A stretch of 64,000 nucleotides of DNA from Lucifuga dentata (taxonomy: Eukaryota; Chordata; Actinopteri; Ophidiiformes; Bythitidae). How positions within the stretch are numbered: position 1 is the first letter of the stretch; each line of letters begins with the position of its first letter. The stretch is taken from positions 1-64,000 of the forward strand of contig VXCM01002879.1 in the NCBI GenBank assembly GCA_014773175.1. Reading direction: 5' to 3'. The notes below the pieces were generated by a model. That model did not search any database, was not told the origin of the DNA, and worked only from the letters and a program-made list of their open reading frames with translations. Below are positions 47,780-59,700 of the stretch, one piece after another. The position numbers and the translations under genes are program-made.

Positions 47780-50700
47780 ATGGCTGCGTCTAATTATTCT
47801 TTAAAGGTCAACAGAGAGCTGCTGGACCCCAACTTTGAAAGTTACAGATTGTCTCTGGACGCCATTCCAACTTACAATGTAGAGTTGGATGCAGGTGAGA
47901 GAAAATAGACAGAACTATTTTAGCTAAATGGCTAGTCTGCTAGCACATGGCTGGAAGATGCAATATTCACTTCTGTTACTACAGTTAGCGAAATTAAGTG
48001 AAGTTAAGTGACATGAATCTTCAGAGGTTAACTTGTCGTTTGTGATGTTTTCGTATGAGCCAGCTCCATTCACCTTTAACTCAGTGGTTCTCAAAGTGAG
48101 GGTCATGATCCTCCAGTTATCCCTGAGGGAATTTCAGGGTGACATTCTAATTTCCTGTAGATTAACTAGATCTGGAACGACACAATTTAATGAGGGACTA
48201 GTGGTATTTATTTACTGTATGTACAGCTGCTTTACTCAAACAAAGTTAGTATGTAAATGAGTATGTTGAGATTCTTAAACGACAAACCAGGAAGATCATA
48301 ACTTTGGCACTTAAGCAAAAAAAAAAAAAAAAAAAAAAACCAGATTAAAAAAATATAAAATGTTATGAATAGTCCCCTGAGTTTTTTCCCCTGTTAATTT
48401 CATTTTTTCCCCTCTGAACTGCAGCTGTGGAGGAGGTTAAACTGAAGGATAATCAATACACCCTGGATCATATGCGTGCTTTTGGCATGTACAATTACCT
48501 GCAGTTAGATCCCTGGTATGAAGAAAGTGTTTTTTTTGTGGACTGCACAGGACGAATTCTCAGTCTCACCGTCACTCTGGTAAGATTATGAATCTGCAAA
48601 TACCCCTGTTTTTTTTTTTTNTAGCTGTTGAGGTGTTCCTTCACTGATATCTCTGTGCATTTATTGTACTTGCAAATAAAATTAGTTGATTCTGATGCTG
48701 ATGTGACAGTGGAAATGTTGATGGTCTTTAATGCCACTAACACACCAGTAGATGGCAATCAAATATTTAGCAAATACTCGAGAAATTGCAACTGCAGCCC
48801 AAAGTGCATTTCTCACTGAAGATGCTAGTGTTAATGTGAAATGTAACGTAAGGGGGATTTTGTGACATTATTTGAGTGACTTGTCTTTCTTGCTTAAGAT
48901 GCTGAATTGGACAGACAGTCAGATGGAGAGTGAGAGCTTGAATATTAAAAAAACAAAACACAGTTATTTATTTCAGTTTTTGTTCAACATATGATTCAGT
49001 GCAATCTCACACTCAAAAGTTTATATCAGCCTTAGTGTGTCTTGTTAATCACAGGAGTAATTACAGAACTATAAACTACTTTCCAGTTTTGTTATCCAAT
49101 ACCAAGATATTAAGATGAGGAGCAAAATTGGTAGAATGACCTTTTTATGAGAGATTTCTTTTATATCTGAGACACAGCATTGATTAGGGATAATTCTTCC
49201 ATATTGCTGTTTTTATAACTGGCCTGAATAATGATCATCAGATAATCATTATCATCAGATAACAATAATCTTAAGAGACAGTATTTGTGGTTTTCAGTGG
49301 CATCATTAAATGAGTCTTTATGGAAATGGGTTGCTCAAATTCTAATTACAATGATCAGATCACAATTATCGTCCTTGGCAACTCTTTTGTGTACATTTGT
49401 AGGTAAGCGGCGCATTGTACGTGGCAGCGTGCCCTCCGTTCAGGGCATTAATGACGTGAGTGCTAGAGAAAATGATCTGAAAGGCATCATACATTAGACT
49501 CTGCTATAATACACAGTGTCACGCTCCATGGCAACAACAGGACAGATGCTGCCCAGTTCTTTTCAAATACTGTTACTTCGTGCAACAAGTAATTGATGCT
49601 TATGTGGTGGCATATCTCTCTGATGCTGCTAAGTCACACGAGTCATGCATCACATGAAACAGTTACATGGGTGCCCACGTGAGGGTTGGTAACTTTCATG
49701 TACGTGGCTTGTTCTCTGTAATTCAGTCTATTGACAAAAGTATATTCCTGTGTTTTCGGAAATGAGAACACTATGCAAATGATGTTTTTACAGTGTGTTT
49801 TCAGAGTCAACGTTAATGACCACATTTTCTTATGGGATTAGAGTGGCTACTTCAGTATGAAAGCAATAACCTGTTCCTTCGTCTGTACTTCAAAGACCTC
49901 TCATTAAGAGTCTCCATTTGAGTCTTTGTGAGACGTGATAGGACTGCATTAAGGGTGTAACTTGGTTGAACATAGACACAGCAAGATGATTAGATATGTC
50001 AGCCATTTTACATTATTTATCATTATCAGTTTCAGTTTCATTATCAGAATCCACGTTGTGCCATACCCATGTTTTTATACATACACACACACCACACCAC
50101 TACATTTAACTTTCCTCTTTGCAGGTACACGTGATTCAAATGTGGCTCGGATCCATCTGCAATATTTTTTTTTGTGTGTTTTCTGACTGGCAGCTCTGTT
50201 GTGTTGTGTATCCAGGACACCGCCCTGGGGAAGCCGAGAGAGGTCNTGACTGGCAGCTCTGTTGTGTTGTGTATCCAGGACACCGCCCTGGGGAAGCCGA
50301 GAGAGGTCTACCGCATCAGCACCGACTGCATGCAGTGTGAGGATCGTCTTTGCACCTCCCTCAGCCTCACCTCAGCGACCTGGGCAGCCCTCTCTGATGG
50401 CACCGGCAGACTCTTCCTCCTCCACACTGGAAAGAGGGGAGAGGGCTCTCATATGAAGTGGGAGGTAAGAATAGCGGCTGGGTGACCGGCTTCCATTAAG
50501 TGGAATTTCTCGCCGCTACACAGATACATTTTCAGGCGGTTGTGTGTGTTTCCTTCAAATTACAAATCTTTCTTTGAGTCATAGAGTCTATGAGTTGCTC
50601 TCGAGCAGTCATAGTGAAGTTAAAAGGGCACAAATGAATCGGTGACCTCTTATTGACCTCTACTGGTGAATACCTGGAAATGCAACAACACTGATTGAAC

Positions 50701-53700
50701 ACAGGCCTCGAACGCAGCTCCCATCTTTCCTCTCTCTCCCTGAATACATTTTGCTCCAAACATTTTGCAAACAGCCACCACAATTTCACAGTAGAGGCAA
50801 CTAAATAGAAAGAAGAGATATTTGTATAGTAAATTTAAAGTATCACCAATGTAAAACTGCAATGATAAGGCTGCTATTTTGGGCTCAAAACTGAGGCTGA
50901 TTATCCTGTGATATCTCAACAACTTGTGAGTTTGTAGAAATAACTCAGTCAAAACCCCAGAGAGGTGTATGTGTATGATATTTTATGCTCAAGGGCAGCA
51001 TTCTTAAATATTGATACTGGCAGTGTTTAATTCTGGCTGTAACAAAAGCATACCATACCATAGTATTACCCATTCTGCCAAACACTTTGGCACATAACCA
51101 GCCATTATTTCTTTTCTAAGAGTCATATGTGGATGGCTGGATGGTACTCAGTAGTTAGCATATGAAATTTGGTCTAAAAAACCCTGCTATAAGTTTCTAA
51201 TAACAGATTCATCAAAATTTACAGTGGTGTATACCTAGAAGGTAGAAAGATTAAATGGTACCTAATTTAATAAAGCAGAGTTTAATTCTGATTAGGTAAT
51301 GAAGGTGATCCTAGGAAACACCTTTTTCCAATATTTACAGATTAAAAAGCTTTACATATTCTCAGATGAACATTTATTTGAGGCCTCACTGTGCTCGATC
51401 GAACATCCACCTCTAAAATATCTGTATGATGAGGTGAATTTTCTATTTTTTATGACATATTATTGGCATTTGCTAAACAAAATATTCTATTTGTCTGCAT
51501 GAAACGATGGAACACAGAGCAGTGGGGAGAAACATGCTTTATGGCCCAAATCCAAACTATTAGCACCAGATGCAAATTGTTATAATATCAATGGATGCTA
51601 AGGATTTACAATGCACATGTTAAATTATACAATTTTAATCCCAATATTCCTGATAAGCCTATAAATGTATTGAAAAAATATATCCTCTTTTCCATTATAT
51701 GGGGCAGTATCTGAAGCCTAAGATATCCTGGAAAGAGGTTTTTGAACTAATTTCCATCAGAAGTCTTGTTCTTGTCCAAGCAAACTTCTGTAGAAAGTTA
51801 TCAAAATAAATATTTTTCAGCTGTTATTCAAATTTGAGCTTTGGAACCAGTTCCAGCGTTTGAAAAGTAGAGCCAGTCTGCGGAAATTGGCTTGCTGTAG
51901 TGAGAGATGAACTCTTTAATCAGACGAGTCTTTGTTCACTTTTTTTCTGTTGACAGGCATGAGATTGGGATAAGCTGCAAATGAGAGTTCACCCTCTTAC
52001 CCCAAACACGCTTGATGCAAATCCGAATGCAAAGTTCAAGACTAGAATTCCTAATGAATATTTGGGCTTTTGAGTCAGTAATGTTCGACTTTCTCATTTT
52101 ACCAGCTTTAAATGTCAGTAGTCGAGGATTCAGACAAGCCATGTTTCACCTTTCATTTTGTATTGTGTGTAGGTGTTTTAAAGAAACCTATAATAAACTG
52201 ACTCATAAACCACATATATTTATGCAATCACTTTGTCTTTTTCAACCAGACAACTGTAGGCACTGGTTTAGAAATAGCCTTTTGAATTATCATTTTATTT
52301 ATCATTTTATTTTATATAAAACTTTATTTTATCATTTCATGTCTCTTGTTTAAAGCACAGTATAGCTTCATACTGTTTGGCTACGTCAGCTCATTAGAGG
52401 CTCATATAGTTAATGTTGAGACATTAACTTAATAATCTTCTGTCAGCTTGCATGTGGCTCTTAAATTTTTTAACCACCACAAGAAATGTAATGACGTCTT
52501 CCCAAATCCTTGTAAGTGGCACAATTTACTATTACATTTAAAAGTTGATGCTCTTGGTAAGAGTTATTTCCAAGTGTAGTGGCTTCTTTGTGGCCACCAG
52601 GTTCCTCACAGGAAAAAAGGTTTCCAACATCTTACATCTTTGTGTTGCAAATAATATCCTTTATTTTCGTAAATCTCGTGACGATCAAACATAAAGGCTT
52701 ACACACTAATATCTCAGTTCAAAAGAAAAAAGACTTGATCACTTGATCTGTCCATGCTGAATTACATACTGCGTTACGTGCTGCGTGTGTTGAAAAACTG
52801 TTTGCGTACCTGCCGGAACACCTGGTGAGGGACCCCCTTCTATTCTTATAACCTCCAATCTATGTGCAGTGACTGGTATGCATACCAGGGGATAGTTATG
52901 TAATTTAGGTGATTACTGACAGAGTAAACAAGCATGCATGCAGCATAAATAATCAATTAGATAAAGTGAAATACAAATAATAATCATCATCATAGTCACA
53001 TCAAAATGATCAATCTAATCTTTAGGCTCCAGCACCAAGAATCGCCACAAATGTAAAAGTAGCCAATAATAAGGATTGTGAGTTCAGAGGCAAAGCTCTA
53101 AATCTAATTCTGTGGCTACAGATTGATCATGTAAGACAGAGTTCATGGAAATAATTGTCTAAATGAAAATACATAAGATTAAAGTGAGTTCGTCATTGTT
53201 AAATGTTTGATAGACCTGCAGCTTTATGTAAAGACATTTGAGAGACAGTTTGATCATGAGACCAACCTCTGTCCTAAAGGCCACAGGTTTGATCCCTACC
53301 GGGTTCCTTTACCAAATACTGGACTACAGCTTATCTCAAATAAATGTAATAGTCTAAAATAGTCTGGAATTCTAGATGATTTTTAAAGGTGATAACCCAT
53401 GAAATGCTTATTCTTTTACATTTTGATAATGTCTTTTCTTCTACATATCATTGCCGTCATGTTTTATTTATTTTTTTTAATGCACTACGCTTCTCACAGT
53501 CCATCCATCCATCCAGTATCCATATCTACTTATCCTATTCAGGATCGAGCGGGACTGGAGCCTATCTCAGCAGTCCATCCAGTATGATGTTAAGTTACTT
53601 GAATATTCTATTGATGAAGTGCTGGTGTAGCTGCTGCTGTATCTCAATCTGATCAGCAGTGATCCCCTTTCCAAACCAATTACATAAGAACAGAATTAAT

Positions 53701-56700
53701 GTCAAGTTGGCTGGTGATAAACGAATGAATCTCACATTCATAAGATGAATTGTAACATTACCGTTTGCCACGGCGGCTAACAGACCCTGCTCACCATCAC
53801 TTGTATCCTGCTGTAATGATTAAACTTAAATTTGTTGCTTGTGTGCCCACAGCCGCTGTTCAGTGAGGACACGGGGGAGCCTTTCATCATCCTCCACAGC
53901 GTCTCACATGTCCAGGCTGGAGTCCACACGATGGAGATTCTGCTGCTCCGCATCCAGAAAGACCCACAGGAAACCAAAGGAAGCGGATACTCTGTGTCTC
54001 TTGAGTGGATCACAGTTGCAAACACTGCAGGACATGGTGAGCAATGCACTGGCCAAGTGTTGTTTTGGTAATTGAGCGTTTAGTAAAATAAGACAGGCGT
54101 GTAACTAATAATTGCATCTGAATTAGGATTTAAATTTGGGCCTATGACTTTGGCTTCATGTGCATTTTTAGGATCCCAGCATTCATGCTCAGTAGACTGC
54201 AGAAGTCCGTGTTAATTAAAGGATGCGAGGAAGTCAGTCATACTCCGTAGTTAATTGAGCTTAATTATTATGGCTCAGATGAGATTAGTGCATTCTGTAC
54301 CAAATATTGGCAAGAATCATTTTGATTAAAGTTTTTGGCACTTGCAGGGAAAGAGAGACACCCTGACTAATGATGATTCATAAACTGCAGAGACAGAATT
54401 TAAAAAAAAAAAATGATAACAGCCTTTTGAGAGCCCCTTCCTCATTTTGTTGGACTTTAAGATGCAGTCCTTTGATATCTGCTCACTGCAGTTTAATCTT
54501 TTGTTGTTGGTTTAGTGTCTCAGTATTCAGACTAAGTCTGCATATTCTTTATGCTAATCAGTTATTCTGGGATTCAGTTTTAATTAAGTTTAACATGGCT
54601 CTGTTATCAGTCAACAGAGCTCGAATATGACTGCTGAGGGAATCCTCAGCAGTCATATTCAAATGTCAAATGTCAAATTAAATAAGTCAATAAGTCAAAT
54701 TAAATAAGTCAAATGTCAAATTAAATTAGCCATAATTACTTTAATGCAAGGTAGCACTTGTATTAATATTCTACATATGCTCACATAAAATATTACCATG
54801 AACAAATCAACCATAGATCAAAACTAACATCAATGCTTTAAGCTTTGATCTTATCAAGAGGTTTTCTGTTAGCAGTGACACTGAACTGACAAGTGCCTCT
54901 CTGGATTTATGCAGAGAGAAAAACGACTTAAATGCCTGAGAATGTGTCAATAACCTTTTAAAGGCCAATGAATACGATCTGCATATACCTTATGTTACTG
55001 ACAACCATTGTCCAAAATATAAAACTTTCATTTAGTTTTCCTGTTATTTTGCCAGATCCTCTAATCTTTCAAAGTCAAATGTTCAGGCGATACACCCATC
55101 TTAAAATTCAATGTTTTGCCTGCTAACATGTATGTCTAAATGTAGAAGGGATGGTTGTTTTTAATTTCTCAGTAAAATGAACTGAAACCAACTGAAATCT
55201 GGACAGTAGGAAAAATAATTCCAATATTTACTGCTCCACTAGCATGTTTTGGAAATGGTTGTCAGTAATGTGGGTATGCAGGTATTATACGTATATTGGG
55301 CTCTAACATGCAAAACCATTAGTGTAGTCCTTTAAAATCACTTCAGAGTCTGGTTTGACATGTCTGTAGTGTCTGCTGAGAGATTAACTTTTACCGTTGA
55401 CACCAGCAGATGCCAGGAGCAAAAATATTAGCTAATATTAAATATGTGTGTTTTGTATCAAAACTACAGAATATTCTACAATTTATAATTTATAATTGTA
55501 ACTATATTTATTTTATCATTTCTACTTCTTAAGTGTTTTCTATGTGGGTTTCTTTATAAGTGGGGGAAGCTTAATTTTGGGACAAATTCAAATTTAGGTT
55601 AGATTTCTCTAGTAATAAGCTTTTTTTGATGTAAAATATGGTGTCCATCATTTTTACATTTCTGCTCAAATTAGCTTACTTGTGTGAATTTTCAGTAAAT
55701 ATTTGACATCACAGCTTATGTTAGTTATAAATCATAATTCAAGAGCTGGTTTCTGAAAATGGAAAATGGAAAGTTACAGATTACTTGATACCTTTAACAC
55801 TGTGTCCTTTTGGTTCCGCTCAGATCAGGACAAGAAGTATGAGATGAAGAAGAGGAGGGTCCTGAGGGGGAAGTCAGTCCCACACTATGCAGCGGTGGAG
55901 CCACAGGGTAAAGGACTGATGGTGGCGTCCGAGAAACCGTTTGTCTTCACACATGTGGATGGTCTTCCTGTGGAGCAGCCTGACAAAGAGCCCATGGAGG
56001 TGGAGAAGACAGGTGGGTTTGTGTCTCAAGGGAAACTGCCAAAAAACGATCTTTGTGGTTAGGAATTTGCTTCCCAAAACAAATCTGCCATTTATTTAAG
56101 CTTTAAAACCAACATTCAGTCACCGCATCACCTCTACTCCATGTTTAAAAACCACTTAAACTAATAACTGGTAAAAATAACAGAGCTGGCTTTCCAAAAA
56201 TACTTTTTGGCTCATCATGGAGTTTCAGAGAATGCTTTACCCAACTGCTCGCATTGTGCTTCAACTTTTGGCTCTCTGTGTAAAAAAGAGCTTGTGCAGG
56301 CCAAATTTCTAAAAAGTCATGATGACATGTCTAAGGGGCGACACAGTTACTCACGCTTGAGAGACAACACTACGTTTTGATATCTTCTTGAGTTGATCAC
56401 ATTTATAGCAACAAAGCATGATCGTTTTCTGTTAGCATCACATTTTGAACATGACCAGAGTGAACAAACCTGTCTGTAAAACTGTTGAAACAGTGGAATA
56501 CAGTCATCATCTGACCTCTGAGCTACACTTCTGCCATCCTCCATGAATGATGTGATAACATCATATTTCTCATTTCTTGGCATTTTTCTGATGAGACCTT
56601 TTCAGCTAAGATTCATCACACAGATGCAGCTGCTTGTTTTCAATCAAGCAACATTCACTTATTCCACTCATTATCCCTAAGAGCTCCAAGTTGAAGGAAC

Positions 56701-59700
56701 ACACTGACAAGTGTTTCTATGGTTGTAGCCATAGAAACACCAGAAATTTTTCCAGTAAGAATGAGTTCTCTCAGATCTGATAGCCTGGTAATTTCATGTT
56801 ATCAACTTCTTTTTCCTTTCTGACTTGTCTGTAATAAATTGTACATGCCTGTCTGCAGCATAATCTTTCTTCTGATGTACTGAGAAGAAAGAGAAGATTG
56901 TAAATTCATACCGACAGGCTTTTATGAGGTTTGTGTCTATAAACTGCAAAATAACCAGGAAGCAACACCATGGCAATCACCTACCTACACCTTAGTGACC
57001 ATCCGGAAAACCATACCATTTAACAGCAAACCCTAGCAACTGCTCTGAACATCAAAGCAGCCACCTAGCAACCACCAAAAACACCATAGCAACACTCTAC
57101 CAATTTCTCAGAACACCATAGAAACTACCTAGCAAAATCTTAGCAACCACCATGAATACCAGAGAAAGTATGTAGAATCTATCTAGCAAAAACTCTGAAC
57201 ACTATAGAAACCATCTATCAAAGCAACCACCCAGCAAAATACTTGATATTTTTGTAGAAGTTATTAATGAATGGTAATACTACTATGGTACTCAGTAGTA
57301 AATAATGAGTACCTCCAAAGTTGGGGTGCAACTTGTTTTAAAACTCACAATTTTGTTGATCAACCAGGCAAAACCTTCAAATCAAATTCTTTAGATACAA
57401 TATGGGCCAGAAGTTTGAGGCCACCCCAGACTGAAAAAAAATCAATACGCTGTTTTACAATTTTTTGCACAGAAAATGACAAAAATATATAAAATAAATG
57501 TAACTAATTAGTTTTCAAGAAAAATTTGTCAACATGAGCATGTTATGTAGCCACTATGGCTTAAGAGATGATTTTTAATGAAGGCATGCCCAGTCTGTAT
57601 TACTGCTGGCACTCCAGTTTTGTTCCAACTCCCTTGCTCAAACTTTCTTGCTGATGTGTTTCATAATTTTATTCAATAAAAAGCCTGCTGTCTGCCTTCT
57701 CCCAGATCATTTTATGATTAACTTGCTACAGTCTGCTCATGCTAAATTTGGGGGTGGCCTCAAACTTTTGGCCTGCAGTTTATCCTTTTCTTTTGTTACT
57801 TTCACAATTGCACTCGCTTTTAAAGGATCATACCGGCCATTTTGCATGTTTGAGCCTAATATATTCAATTTTCATACACATAACATTANGGATCATACCG
57901 GCCATTTTGCATGTTTGAGCCTAATATATTCAATTTTCATACACATAACATTACTTACAATCCTTTCCCAAAGCATACTACTGGAATGATAAATTGAAAT
58001 TTTTTTTCCTGACTTCCAGACTGCCATCGGTTTCAGTTCATTCTGGTATGCTGTTAAAATCAACTTGTTGATACTTGAAATGTTCTTGGGATAGGTAATC
58101 CATCATCACAAACAAGACGTATATTCAGTTTTTTTCGAAGTTATGTAATTTTAGGGTTTAAGTCAATAAAAACCGTGGAGTGAATGTATGTTGCCACCAG
58201 GGAATATAGTCCCAAAAGAAGACCTGCGTTTATCGAAAAATTTAAACAACTGTGACTTCATAAGGCTTTGTAACTATTAGCAGGAGAAACATCGAGTTTT
58301 AAGGTGGGTGTATCGCTTGAATATTTGATTTTGAAAGATTAAGAGATTTTGCAAAATATCAGGAAAGCTGAAATATGGTTTTATCCTTTGGGAAATGGTT
58401 GTCAGTAACATAACATGTATGTAATTGAATATATTAGGCTCAAACGTGCAAAATGGCCCGTATGGTCCTTTAATTCACAACCCATAAACAAGCAGACAAC
58501 AGCTACCTTCATTTTCAAAAGACTGAGGATGATCCAGACTGGGTGAGGTAGGTTGTGTGTGTGTGTGTGTGTGTGTTGATGATAGAGGTAGCATGATGGC
58601 AGCTTTTTTGCCCAATCCTTTTATCAGTGCTCTGCATTTCTCTTTATGGAGAGGAGGAGTGGATTATATGTCAAAAGATTAGGTATCTTCAAAGATGAGC
58701 AGAAGTGATAGGAGAGCAAATGCCACCGAGACAAGAGAGAAGCAGGTGACGTGAGGCCGTGCTGATAGAGAGGAGATATATAGATATTCTCATATGTATA
58801 TATATTTATACATGACAATATGTAACTATGGGTCATAACTGTATGTCTTTTGGTATTATGTAATTTCACTTTTTCTGTGCTGGCCCTTGCAAGATATGTT
58901 TTATTCAGCAGCTTAGCCGCCAAAAGTAGTTTGAGCAAGAGAGCTAAACACTGAGGAAGAAGATTAGTAATAAAGAGAAAGGTTTGGCAGCTCATTCCTC
59001 TCCTCCTCATTAAACTCTTTGTTGATTCAGTTGACAACAAAAGGTGATAATGAACACATTGCAGTCCCGCATATCCCCGCCAGATATGGGCCATGTCTTT
59101 TGGTTTTGGAATATCATAATTGGACTATTTTCAGTACTTAGGCTTTGCCAGTAGCCGCTGAGTGTTTTATATGCGAGTCCTGGCACTGATGAGTGTTGGC
59201 GCAGAGTTGATACGAGTATGACCTCAGCGCAATCAGTCCCTTCTGTCTGTTCTTGTTCCAGCATTTCTTTATCTTGAAAGTTGTTTTTTGTTAAATTCTG
59301 TGTGTTATTTTGATATTGAGTTTAGAGCAACCCGCTTATCACTTATCAAGTTCCCCTCCCAACACATTTTAAGTTGTGAAAATGCTCTGCAGTGAATAAT
59401 GTTTTGATGGAACCCCGGATCTTTAGAGATGCATTTGGAGCTTTTTCCAGCTTCATGCATTTCTACAATTCTTCTTCTAAGGTTTTGATTGGGTGATGGT
59501 TCAAATGCTAGTAACCAGACCCTACATACCTTTTTAACATTCCACAGAACATCTCCACTCCCAACACACTCAATCTCATCAGTCACAAAATAGCTTTTAG
59601 AGTTATTAAACATTTATGTTTAAGACCAAAGAGGAGATTTATGGATGTAGTGAAAGAGGACATGAAGTTAGTTGGTGTGAGAGAAGAGGAGGCAGAGGAT

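Noticed and set aside
58624..59094. 156-codon minus-strand open frame in NUDCD1 intron 5
   Set aside because: Low-complexity, no family resemblance, no exon-like borders; regarded as chance.
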